Source of the DNA: Rhodopseudomonas palustris
GTDB taxonomy: Bacteria; Pseudomonadota; Alphaproteobacteria; Rhizobiales; Xanthobacteraceae
Assembly (NCBI RefSeq): GCF_013415845.1
Contig: NZ_CP058907.1
Location: 1,488,001 to 1,552,000, forward strand
Direction: 5' to 3'
Length of the DNA: 64,000 bases
The notes beneath the pieces were generated by a model. The model was not told the DNA's origin, did no database searches, and was given only the letters and a program-made list of their open reading frames with translations. Below, piece by piece: positions 37,039 through 44,861 of this stretch. The position numbers and the translations under genes are program-made. Positions within the stretch are counted from its first letter, which is position 1. Each line of letters begins with the position of its first letter.

Positions 37039-37992
37039 ATGACGCAAGCCGCTTTCGAAACGCCGATCGATGACTCCGGCGACGCGTTGGTCGGGCCGTG
37101 GCGGCAGCCGCGGCAGATGCTGCACGCGCAGGTGTACGACTCGCACGCCTCGATCCACGACGACGCTACCGCGCAAAAGCTCGGCTTCAAGGGCGGTACC
37201 ATTGAGGGGCCGACGCATTTCAGCCAATTCGCGCCGCTGTGCGAACGGTTGTGGGGCAAGGAGTGGTTCGAGACCGGTTGTATCTCGGCGCATTATCGCA
37301 ACGCCGCGTTCGAGGGTGAGGACGTCCAGGCGATCGTCGATAAGCCGGCGGCCGGTGGCCGTCAGACTACGATCCGCATGGCCAAGCGCGACGGCACCGA
37401 AGTGCTGCGCGGCACGGTCTCGGTTGGCCGCGACGCGCCAGCTTCGGCGCTCGATGTCCGCCTCACCGAGCTGAAGCCGCTCGCTGATCCGGTGATCCTG
37501 CGCGAGGTTTCGGTCGGGATGACGACCAAAACCCAGGCGGCGCAGATGGACCATGAGCAGGTCATGGGCGAGCTGTATCCGTTCTCGCTCGACCAGAAGC
37601 TCAAGGTCATCACCGAGCCGTCGCCGTACTATCGGCCGGGCGGCGCTTCGCCCTGGGGCAAGGCGATCATCCCGCTGGAGATGCTGAGCGTGTTGTTCCA
37701 GTATCTCAGCAAGCAGGACGGACTGCCGGTGCGCGGACCGGTGGTGGGCCTGTTCGCCGACCAGGAGATCCGGTTGATCCACGGCCCGCTGTTCGTCGGC
37801 GAGCCGTATCGGATCGAGCGCAAGGTGGTGGCGCTGTCCGGCAGCAAGCGCACCGAGAGCATGTGGGTGCGGAGCGAAGCCTATGACGCCACCGGCCGGC
37901 TGGTCGCAACCATGCTGCTGAATTCGGCGACGCTGAAGGACTCCTACGCACCTTACGCGCGGGAATACGCCGCGCTGTATCCGGCAGGATAA
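37039..37992 (+). CDS. MaoC/hotdog-fold hydratase-like protein
   Basis: A 317-residue protein with the hydratase-type motif AQKLGFKGGTIEGPTHFSQF (residues about 48-67) and a second hotdog-like half ending in SEAYDATGRLVATMLLNSATL (VRSEAYDATG, then RLVATMLLNSA). Double-hotdog MaoC-like enzymes hydrate or dehydrate acyl-CoA thioesters. It is the last gene of the cluster, after the carboxylase, so it may act on the carboxylated, unsaturated CoA ester, as hydratases do after methylcrotonyl-CoA or geranyl-CoA carboxylases. The catalytic His/Asp pair is not certain. Confidence 0.75.
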   Translation: MTQAAFETPIDDSGDALVGPWRQPRQMLHAQVYDSHASIHDDATAQKLGFKGGTIEGPTHFSQFAPLCERLWGKEWFETGCISAHYRNAAFEGEDVQAIVDKPAAGGRQTTIRMAKRDGTEVLRGTVSVGRDAPASALDVRLTELKPLADPVILREVSVGMTTKTQAAQMDHEQVMGELYPFSLDQKLKVITEPSPYYRPGGASPWGKAIIPLEMLSVLFQYLSKQDGLPVRGPVVGLFADQEIRLIHGPLFVGEPYRIERKVVALSGSKRTESMWVRSEAYDATGRLVATMLLNSATLKDSYAPYAREYAALYPAG

Positions 37993-37999
37993 TCCTGCC
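37983..37999. terminator. Bidirectional hairpin at convergent gene ends
   Basis: 17-bp palindrome GGCAGGAT-A-ATCCTGCC that contains the stop codon of the hydratase gene and touches the stop of the opposing 51-residue gene. It probably separates the two converging transcripts; T-tracts are weak. Confidence 0.55.
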
Positions 38000-38154
38000 T
38001 ATTGGGTCAGGAACAGGCTGGCGGCAATCGCCACCGTGATGATCGCGGTGGCGACCACGCCCGTGGTTTGCAAGGCGCCAAACCGGCGCATGGCGAACGC
38101 GAAGGCGATGATGATCACCGAGACGACGATCAGTCCCAGCTTGGCTTCGGTCAT
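37999..38154 (-). CDS. Small two-helix membrane protein (51 aa)
   Basis: 51 residues: MTEAKLGLIVVSVIIIAFAF then a short basic turn (AMRRFGALQ) and a second hydrophobic helix (VVATAIITVAIAASLFL). A GAGGGGCCC site precedes the ATG. It looks like a genuine small inner-membrane protein. It lies between the catabolic cluster and the nor genes and could belong to either or neither. Confidence 0.6.
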   Translation of the reverse strand: MTEAKLGLIVVSVIIIAFAFAMRRFGALQTTGVVATAIITVAIAASLFLTQ

Positions 38155-38244
38155 GGGCCCCTCATGCTTTGATGGGCGCGATCCTAGTGGCCGGCAGGAG
38201 GCGCTGTTTGTCGGGGCGCAAGCTCTGGTGAATTGCCCGCGAGT

Positions 38245-38258
38245 TTGTCGCGGCACAA
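38245..38258 (+). promoter_or_regulatory. Weak FNR/NnrR-type box upstream of norE
   Basis: TTGTC-GCGG-CACAA fits TTG-N8-CAA, the spacing of FNR/NnrR/DNR sites. Its centre lies only about 40 bp before the norE ATG, so a start site at +41 would fall on the start codon. Either norE has a nearly leaderless transcript or the match is chance. Confidence 0.3.
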
Positions 38259-38291
38259 CGTTCCGGCGAGGGGCGCCTCTATAGTCGCGCC

Positions 38292-38900
38292 ATGACCGAC
38301 GCGATCGCAGCGGGGGTGCCCGCGCTCTCCGACAGCACCGACAGCCGGATCGAGTCCGGCTCCAGCGCGATCGACTCGCTGCCCGGTCACCTGATGATGT
38401 GGGTGCTGATCTTCAGCGAGCTCGCCGCGTTCGGCGCGCTGCTGATCGGGTTCCAGATCGCGCGGGCGCTGCAACCTGAAGCGTTTGCGGCCGGGCAGGG
38501 GCAGCTCGATCCAGCGCTCGCCGCCGCCAATACGCTCTGTTTGGTGTCGAGCGGCTGGTTCGCAGCCAAGGCCAGCGCCGCCGCTCGTAACGGTGCGCGC
38601 GACGCGACGTGGCGCTGGACGCTGGGTGCCTGTTTGCTCGGCGCCGCGTTCATCGCCATCAAGCTGTTCGAATATGCCGGCGAGATCGGCCGCGGCGCCG
38701 ACATCGACGGCAACACCTTCTTCACGCTGTACTTCCTCCTCACCGGATTCCACCTGCTGCATGTCGCGCTCGGGCTCGCGATCCTGCTCGGCGTTGCCTG
38801 GCACGCCCATGCCGCCGCAGTCGAAAGCGGAACCTGCTTCTGGCACATGGTCGATCTGGTGTGGCTGGTGATGTTCCCGATCGTCTATCTGATGCGGTGA
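38292..38900 (+). CDS. norE: NorE, cytochrome c oxidase subunit III-like protein of NO reductase cluster
   Basis: A 202-residue membrane protein with about five helices and the COX3-like ending TLYFLLTGFHLLHVALGLAI (FLLTGFHLLHVALG) and CFWHMVDLVWLVMFPIVYL. NorE supports NO reductase activity or assembly without being part of the purified enzyme. It is first in norEFCBQD, with 4 bp to norF. Confidence 0.9.
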   Translation: MTDAIAAGVPALSDSTDSRIESGSSAIDSLPGHLMMWVLIFSELAAFGALLIGFQIARALQPEAFAAGQGQLDPALAAANTLCLVSSGWFAAKASAAARNGARDATWRWTLGACLLGAAFIAIKLFEYAGEIGRGADIDGNTFFTLYFLLTGFHLLHVALGLAILLGVAWHAHAAAVESGTCFWHMVDLVWLVMFPIVYLMR

Positions 38901-38904
38901 GGCG

Positions 38905-39174
38905 ATGATCCACATCCTTCATCGCCGAGACCGCAGCGCCATTGCCCTGCTGCTGCTGACCATCCTCGGCGTACTCCTCAGTCGCGGTGCCGTGGCGGCT
39001 TTTGCCGGCGGCACCGTGCTGATGGTGGTCGCGGTGCTGAAAGCCCGTCTGGTCGTGCTCGATTACTTCGGGTTCCGCGGCACGCCCGGGCCGTGGCGGG
39101 CGCTGCTGCTGGGCTGGATCGCGCTGGTCGGGTGCGGTGCACTCGCTTCACCATTACTACAGGCCATCCGCTAA
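38905..39174 (+). CDS. norF: NorF, small membrane protein of NO reductase cluster
   Basis: 89 residues with three hydrophobic helices (AIALLLLTILGVLLSRG, VAAFAGGTVLMVVAVLKARL and WRALLLGWIALVGCGALA). It is related to cytochrome oxidase subunit IV-like NorF proteins. It begins 4 bp after norE. Its function is accessory and not exactly known. Confidence 0.85.
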   Translation: MIHILHRRDRSAIALLLLTILGVLLSRGAVAAFAGGTVLMVVAVLKARLVVLDYFGFRGTPGPWRALLLGWIALVGCGALASPLLQAIR

Positions 39175-39186
39175 TCGTTCCGAACG

Positions 39187-39200
39187 TTGAGCCAGCACAA
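39187..39200 (+). promoter_or_regulatory. Candidate FNR/NnrR box upstream of norC
   Basis: TTGAG-CCAG-CACAA, a TTG-N8-CAA match. Its centre is 93 bp upstream of the norC ATG, so transcription from 41.5 bp downstream would leave a leader of about 50 nt. This suggests NO- or oxygen-responsive control of norCBQD by an FNR/CRP-family regulator. Confidence 0.5.
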
Positions 39201-39285
39201 AGTTGCGGCGATCCGGTCGATTAGTTTTTCTGACGAAGCTGCAGCGCCGCACCTTCGTCTCCCCCACATCAAAAGGAATCAAGTG

Positions 39286-39738
39286 ATGGCTGAACGCCTC
39301 ACCAAGTCTGCCGCGCGCAATGTCTTCTTCGGCGGCTCGGCCTTCTTCTTCGCGATCTTCATCGGGCTCACCGCCCACAGCCACTACTATATCGCGACAA
39401 AATCGACCGACGCCGAGACCCTGACCCCCGCAGTGGCCCGCGGCAAGCACGTTTGGGAAAAGAACTCCTGCATCAACTGCCACACCCTGCTCGGCGAGGG
39501 TGCGTATTTTGCTCCTGAACTCAGCAACGTCTGGGTGCGCTGGGGCGGTGACAAGGATCCGGCTCAGGCCCGCGAGATGCTGAAATCCTGGATGGCGTCA
39601 CAGCCGTCCGGCGTCCCGGGCCGGCGGCAGATGCCGCAGTTCCACCTGACCGATCAGGAAGTGGGCGATCTGGCCGATTTCCTGGAATGGACCAGCAAGA
39701 TCAAGACCCAGCACTGGCCGCCGAACGACGCCGGCTGA
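39286..39738 (+). CDS. norC: Nitric oxide reductase cytochrome c subunit
   Basis: A 150-residue membrane-anchored monoheme cytochrome c. An N-terminal anchor helix (VFFGGSAFFFAIFIGLTAHS) is followed by the heme motif CINCH (about residue 61) with TLLGEGAYFAPELSNVW and a PQFHLTDQEVGDLADFLEWT tail. It passes electrons to NorB. The ATG at 39286 follows AAAAGGAATC; an earlier in-frame TTG at 39187 is rejected. Confidence 0.96.
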   Translation: MAERLTKSAARNVFFGGSAFFFAIFIGLTAHSHYYIATKSTDAETLTPAVARGKHVWEKNSCINCHTLLGEGAYFAPELSNVWVRWGGDKDPAQAREMLKSWMASQPSGVPGRRQMPQFHLTDQEVGDLADFLEWTSKIKTQHWPPNDAG

Positions 39739-39775
39739 TCCGACCTTCACGCATCCGCATCAGAAAGACCTCGTG

Positions 39776-41122
39776 ATGAAATATCAAACCCAAAAGGTTG
39801 CGTTGCTGTATTTCTACGGCGCGTTGACATTGTTCCTCGCCCAGGTGTCGTTCGGGGTGCTCGCCGGCACCATCTACGTGCTGCCCAACACGTTGTCGGA
39901 GCTGCTGCCCTTCAACATCGTCCGGATGATTCATACCAACGCGCTGATCGTCTGGCTGCTGATGGGCTTCATGGGTTGTGCCTATTATCTGGTGCCAGAA
40001 GAGGCCGAGAACGAGCTGTTCAGCCCGCTGCTGGCGAAGCTGCAGTTCTGGCTGTTCTTCGGCGCCGCCGGCGCCGCGGTGGTCGGCTATCTGTTCCACT
40101 ATCACGAGGGCCGCGAATTTCTCGAACAGCCGTTCGTGATCAAGATCGGCATCGTCGTGGTCTGCCTGATCTTCCTGTTCAACATCACTATGACGGTGCT
40201 GAAAGGGCGCAAGACCACCATCACCAACATCCTGCTGTTCGGGCTGTGGGGCGTGGCGATCTTCTTTCTGTTCGCGTTCTACAACCCGGCCAACCTCGCG
40301 CTCGACAAGATGTACTGGTGGTACGTCGTGCACCTGTGGGTCGAGGGCGTGTGGGAATTGATCATGGCGTCGGTGCTGGCGTTTCTGATGATCAAGCTCA
40401 ACGGCATCGATCGCGAAGTGGTGGAGAAGTGGCTCTACGTCATCATCGGCCTTGCGCTGTTCTCCGGCATTCTCGGGACCGGTCACCACTATTATTGGAT
40501 CGGCGCGCCGGGCTATTGGCAGTGGATCGGCTCGCTGTTCTCGACGCTCGAAGTCGCGCCGTTCTTCACCATGGTGGTGTTCACCGTGCAGATGACCTGG
40601 AAGGCCGGCCGCAAGCACGAGAACCGCGCTGCGCTGTTGTGGTCGGTCGGATGCTCGGTGATGGCGTTCTTCGGCGCCGGCGTGTGGGGCTTCCTGCATA
40701 CCCTGTCCTCGGTGAACTACTACACCCACGGCACCCAGGTCACCGCGGCGCACGGCCATCTCGCTTTCTTCGGCGCCTATGTGATGCTGAACCTGGCGAT
40801 GATGACCTATGCGATCCCACAGCTCTGCGGCCGCGCGCCGTACAATCAGGCGCTGTCGATCGCCAGCTTCTGGCTGATGTGCACGGCGATGAGCGTGATG
40901 ACCTTTGCGCTGACCTTCGCCGGTATCATCCAGGTGCATCTGCAGCGCGTGCTCGGCCAGGGTTACATGGAGGTGCAGGATCAGATCGCACTGTTCTATT
41001 GGGTGCGGCTCGGCTCCGGCGTCGCCGTGCTGATCTCCGCGCTGATGTTCGTCTGGGCGATCCTCGTCGCCGGACGCACCAAGCAGGCCACGCTGACTGG
41101 CGCCCTGCAACCGGCCGAATAG
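39776..41122 (+). CDS. norB: Nitric oxide reductase catalytic subunit
   Basis: A 448-residue, 12-helix heme-copper-oxidase relative that reduces 2 NO to N2O at a heme b3/FeB centre. Ligand motifs are HTNALIVWLLMG (heme b), HLWVEGVWE with the FeB histidine and its glutamate, GTGHHYYWIG (two FeB histidines) and HGHLAFFGAYVMLNLAM (AAHGHLAFFGAY; hemes b3 and b). It is the short cNor type that works with NorC, not the quinol-fed qNor. A GTG three bases upstream is an alternative start. Confidence 0.96.
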   Translation: MKYQTQKVALLYFYGALTLFLAQVSFGVLAGTIYVLPNTLSELLPFNIVRMIHTNALIVWLLMGFMGCAYYLVPEEAENELFSPLLAKLQFWLFFGAAGAAVVGYLFHYHEGREFLEQPFVIKIGIVVVCLIFLFNITMTVLKGRKTTITNILLFGLWGVAIFFLFAFYNPANLALDKMYWWYVVHLWVEGVWELIMASVLAFLMIKLNGIDREVVEKWLYVIIGLALFSGILGTGHHYYWIGAPGYWQWIGSLFSTLEVAPFFTMVVFTVQMTWKAGRKHENRAALLWSVGCSVMAFFGAGVWGFLHTLSSVNYYTHGTQVTAAHGHLAFFGAYVMLNLAMMTYAIPQLCGRAPYNQALSIASFWLMCTAMSVMTFALTFAGIIQVHLQRVLGQGYMEVQDQIALFYWVRLGSGVAVLISALMFVWAILVAGRTKQATLTGALQPAE

Positions 41123-41128
41123 ACCCCT

Positions 41129-41154
41129 GGCGGCCACGGGGATCCGTGGCCGCC
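41129..41154 (+). terminator. Hairpin between norB and norQ
   Basis: Perfect 11-bp stem GGCGGCCACGG / CCGTGGCCGCC with loop GGAT, followed by TCTTTCG. It looks like a weak intrinsic terminator that would set norQD expression below norCB. Confidence 0.65.
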
Positions 41155-41176
41155 TCTTTCGTTCACGGAGATCGCC

Positions 41177-41989
41177 ATGAAGCCCGCTCTGCATGCCATC
41201 GATGCAACGTTGCCCGCTCCGCCGACCTACACGCCCGCCGGCAACGAATGTGCACTGTTCGAACACGCCTGGAAGCGGCGGGTGCCGCTGCTGCTGAAGG
41301 GGCCGACCGGCTGCGGCAAGACGCGCTTCGTCGCGCATATGGCGGCGAGACTCGGCCTGCCGCTGTTCACCGTGTCCTGCCATGACGATCTGACTGCGGC
41401 GGATCTCACCGGTCGCTACCTGCTCAAGGGTGGCGAGACGGTGTGGGTCGATGGTCCGCTGACTCGCGCGGTGCGGGAAGGCGGCATCTGCTATCTCGAC
41501 GAAGTGGTGGAAGCGCGCAAGGACGTCGCGGTGGTGCTGCATCCGCTGGCCGACGATCGCCGCGTGCTGCCGCTGGAGCGCACCGGCGAGGAACTGCAGG
41601 CACCGCCGCACTTCATGCTCGTGGTGTCCTACAACCCTGGCTACCAGAGTCTGCTCAAGGCACTGAAGCCGTCGACCCGTCAGCGCTTCGCCGCCATCGA
41701 GTTCGGCTTCCTGGCGCCCGAACAGGAAATCGCCGTGGTGGCCGCCGAGAGCGGCCTGCCGAGTGAACGCGTCGCGCCGCTGGTCGCGCTCGCCGGCCGG
41801 CTGCGCAAGCTCAAGGGCCACGACCTCGAAGAAGGCGTGTCGACCCGGCTGCTGGTTTACTGCGCCAGCCTGATCAGCGAAGGCCTCTCGGTACGCGACG
41901 CCGTCCTCGCCAGCCTGATCGAGCCGCTGACCGACGATGCCGATGTGAAGGCGGCCCTGATCGAAGTCGCCAGCGCGGTGATGGGGTGA
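41177..41989 (+). CDS. norQ: MoxR-type AAA+ ATPase NorQ
   Basis: 270 residues. Walker A is GPTGCGKT (42-49), followed by the DLTAADLTGRYLLKGGETVW motif, Walker B GGICYLDEVVEA and FMLVVSYNPGYQSLLK. NorQ works with NorD as a chaperone that inserts the non-heme iron (FeB) into NorB. Start ATG follows a GGAG site. Confidence 0.95.
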   Translation: MKPALHAIDATLPAPPTYTPAGNECALFEHAWKRRVPLLLKGPTGCGKTRFVAHMAARLGLPLFTVSCHDDLTAADLTGRYLLKGGETVWVDGPLTRAVREGGICYLDEVVEARKDVAVVLHPLADDRRVLPLERTGEELQAPPHFMLVVSYNPGYQSLLKALKPSTRQRFAAIEFGFLAPEQEIAVVAAESGLPSERVAPLVALAGRLRKLKGHDLEEGVSTRLLVYCASLISEGLSVRDAVLASLIEPLTDDADVKAALIEVASAVMG

Positions 41990-42005
41990 CCTGATCTCGA
42001 CGCGA

Positions 42006-42101
42006 TCATTCCGGGGGGCCGCGCAGCGGCGAACCCGGAATCTCTCTCGATAACAATCTCCGGATTCCGGGTTCGCGAGCTGCGCTCGCGCCCCGGAATG
42101 A
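42006..42101. repeat. Palindromic intergenic repeat, class 2, copy 2
   Basis: 96 bp with the same ends (TCATTCCGGGG ... CCCCGGAATGA) and GAACCCGGAATCTC / GATTCCGGGTTCGC internal arms as the copy at 13988-14090. It splits norQ from norD inside the nor cluster. Confidence 0.85.
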
Positions 42102-42130
42102 CTCCCTGGGATTTCGCTGGAGCAAACGCC

Positions 42131-44038
42131 ATGCTCGACTTCCTCGAACTCGAAGAAACCGTCGGCCGTGCCTGGCATCGGCTGGTGGGGCGTGCGGCGA
42201 GCTATCTGGAGCATCCAGAACACGCGGCGGCGCTGATCGACTGCCGCGCCGCGCTCGGCGTGATGTATCGCGGGTTCGGCGGCGAGACCGCGGTGCAGCT
42301 TGCCGGCAGCAGCGCCCGCACCTCGGGGCACCGTCTCGGCTGGCGGCAACGCATCGGGCTCGGCGAGGAGCGGCTGATGCAGCCCGGCCGCGACGACGCC
42401 ACGTTGTTTCTGCCCGACCGGATCGCGCTGTTCGCCGATGTCGCACTCAATCGCGCACTGTATCGCTGGCTGGCAGCTTGGTTTGCGGTGGCGCCAACCG
42501 GCAGCGTGCAGGAGGCCGATCCGCTGCGGCGCGACGTTCTACTGCTGCGCCGTGCGCACGCCACAACCCAGCAGGTGCTCGCGGCCTATCCCGGGCTTCG
42601 TGGGGCCTATCACCAGCTTGCGGCCGCAACCGCGGCCGCGCGGCCGAGGCGTGCACTGCCGCGAATGGAGAGCGATCTCGAAACCGCGATCCAGGCCCTG
42701 CTCGGCGCGGAAGTCACACCGGATCCCGAGCTGTGGCGGATGATCGTGACCGATGGGGAGATCCTGGTCCGCTCGCCACCGGGCTATCAGCCGTTTCTGC
42801 CGTGCCCGTTGTGGGGTGAAGTCTGGACTCGCGATGTCGAGGCTGCGGTCTGCGAGGCCGACGAAATCGACGAGGCGGCGTCAAAGCCATGTTCGGAGCC
42901 GCGGCGTAAGGCGGCGAAGCGGAAGGCGGACGACGGGCCAAAACGCGATCCGCTCGCGCTCAACCGGTTCGAGAAGATCCTAGCAATGGCCGAGATGGTC
43001 AATGTCGATCGGCCGACCGAGGATGATGACGAACATGCCGACAAGGCAGCCGACGATCTCGACGAGATCACGATCGGCAAATCGACCAAGAAGCCCGCGA
43101 GCAAATTCCGGTTCGATCTCGATCTGCCGCCGCAGGCGATCGAGCACAGTCGGCTCACCGCCGGCACGCTGTATCCGGAATGGGACTATAAGCGCGGCGC
43201 CTACCTTCCGGATCATTGCCGCGTGCTGGCACAGGAGGCGCCTGAGCAGGGCGAGGCGTGGCAGTGCAGCGAGGCGACCCGGGCCCTGGTCAGACGAGTG
43301 CGACGCCAGTTCGAAGCGTTGCGGCCGCGGCACGAGGTGCTGCGGGCGCAAGCTGACGGTCATGATCTCGACCTGGACGCGCTGGTGCGCTCGCGCTGCG
43401 AGATCGCCGCCGGCGATGGCGGCTTCGACCGCTTCCACCTGGCAGCCCGGCCACAGGCGCGCGACCTGGCAGTGACGCTGCTGGTCGACGTCTCGCTGTC
43501 GACCGATGCCTGGATCGACAACCGCCGCGTGCTGGATGTCGAGAAAGAAGCGCTGACGGTGCTGGCCCACGGCATCGAAGCATGCGGCGATCAGCACAGC
43601 ATCCTGACCTTCACGTCGCGGCGCCGGGCTTGGGTGCGGGTGGAGACCGTGAAGGGCTTCGGCGAGCGCATGAGTCCGCTGGTCGAACGGAGGATCGTGG
43701 CGCTGAAGCCCGGCTACTACACGCGGATCGGCGCGGCGCTGCGCCATGCCAGCGCGGAGCTGGCCAAACAGCCGCAGCGCAAGAAGCTGCTGTTGGTGCT
43801 GACCGATGGCAAGCCCAACGACGTCGACCATTACGAGGGCCGGTTCGCGCTCGAGGACAGCCGCAGGGCGGTGCAGGAAGCCCGCCGCAGCGGCATCGCG
43901 GTGTTCGGCGTCACCATCGATGTCGATGCGCAGTCGTATTTTCCGACGCTGTTCGGCCGCGCCGGTTATGCCATCGTCGGACATATCGGCCGGCTGCCCG
44001 CCGCGCTCCCCGGCATCTACCGCAACCTAATGGGGTGA
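42131..44038 (+). CDS. norD: NorD, von Willebrand A-domain protein
   Basis: A 635-residue soluble protein. The C-terminal vWA domain has the MIDAS motif DVSLS (in LLVDVSLSTDAW, around residue 452) and LLVLTDGKPNDVDHYEGRFA (LVLTDGKPND). The middle holds a charged Lys/Arg/Asp-rich spacer (residues about 255-325). It partners NorQ in metal insertion into NorB. The ATG at 42131 has a GGAG site; the frame continues upstream into the repeat, which is not coding. Confidence 0.93.
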   Translation: MLDFLELEETVGRAWHRLVGRAASYLEHPEHAAALIDCRAALGVMYRGFGGETAVQLAGSSARTSGHRLGWRQRIGLGEERLMQPGRDDATLFLPDRIALFADVALNRALYRWLAAWFAVAPTGSVQEADPLRRDVLLLRRAHATTQQVLAAYPGLRGAYHQLAAATAAARPRRALPRMESDLETAIQALLGAEVTPDPELWRMIVTDGEILVRSPPGYQPFLPCPLWGEVWTRDVEAAVCEADEIDEAASKPCSEPRRKAAKRKADDGPKRDPLALNRFEKILAMAEMVNVDRPTEDDDEHADKAADDLDEITIGKSTKKPASKFRFDLDLPPQAIEHSRLTAGTLYPEWDYKRGAYLPDHCRVLAQEAPEQGEAWQCSEATRALVRRVRRQFEALRPRHEVLRAQADGHDLDLDALVRSRCEIAAGDGGFDRFHLAARPQARDLAVTLLVDVSLSTDAWIDNRRVLDVEKEALTVLAHGIEACGDQHSILTFTSRRRAWVRVETVKGFGERMSPLVERRIVALKPGYYTRIGAALRHASAELAKQPQRKKLLLVLTDGKPNDVDHYEGRFALEDSRRAVQEARRSGIAVFGVTIDVDAQSYFPTLFGRAGYAIVGHIGRLPAALPGIYRNLMG

Positions 44039-44051
44039 CCGGACTCGCCGC

Positions 44052-44745
44052 TCACTCCATCTCTTTCATCACCTGCGCATAGGTCAGCAACGCGAACAGC
44101 GCGGTGCCGCCGATGACGTTGCCGATCAGCACCGGCGCGACGAATCCGCCGAACACCTGGGCGATACTGACCGAGCCGTCCAGCATCAGCATGAACGCCT
44201 CCATGCTTCCGGCGGCGATGTGCATGAAGCCGCCGGCCGAGATCAGCCAGGTCATCACCACGATGATCCAGACCTGACTGCCTTCCGCGCTCGGCAGTAG
44301 CCACACCATCGCGGCGATCAGGAAGCCGGCCGAGTGTGCCGAGCGACCAATTCGCCATCACCGGCAACACCACCGTGATGGTGTTTTCGGTGAACAGCCG
44401 CTGATGCGCTAGCACTACCATCAGAAAGCCGATCGAGTAACCGAAGCTGGTCACCAGCGGCCGCCAGCCGGTCGGCTCCAGATGCTGCTGCAGCACTGCC
44501 TGCGCCAACAGCGAGAAGCTGATCGACAGGCCGGCGGCGAACCCCGACCACCACAGCGACACCACCGGTCGCGCCATTTCCTCTTCGCCGAGGCGTCGGA
44601 CGATCTCGTAGATCACCGGCGTGCGCGGGCTCGATCGCGACTCGACGTCCTCGACCTCGCGCTCGGTGATTGCCGCGTGACTGTCTTGCGGATCGTCGTT
44701 TCGGCCCGACGAGGTGGAGGCGGGGGAATGCTGCGCTGGCGCCAT
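44052..44745 (-). pseudogene. Formate/nitrite transporter family gene, frameshifted with internal deletion
   Basis: Two pieces of one gene. Frame A from ATG 44745 encodes an N-terminal cytoplasmic tail and the first helices (PVVSLWWSGFAAGLSISFSL, FGYSIGFLMVVLAHQRLFTE, NTITVVLPVMANW). After TLGRL (about 44335) it goes out of register. The rest continues in another frame (AGFLIAAMVWLLPSAEG, TWLISAGGFMHIAAGSMEAF, FGGFVAPVLIGNVIGGTALF) to the stop at 44052. The helix and loop normally between these parts are missing, so this is a deletion plus frameshift, not only a base error. FNT proteins move formate, nitrite or hydrosulfide. Beside nor genes a nitrite channel would fit. Confidence 0.75.
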
Positions 44746-44861
44746 CGACGGTCCCCGGCCGCAGAGTCGCACAAGCAGGATTGCTCGACGCCTTGCAGAC
44801 CGCAGGTCAAGCGCGACGCGGGACCGAAGTTCCGGCCTATCAGCGTGGACGTTCGCGATCG

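Noticed and set aside
39701..42349. An 882-codon minus-strand open frame
   Set aside because: Antisense shadow of norB and norQ; also crosses a palindromic repeat.
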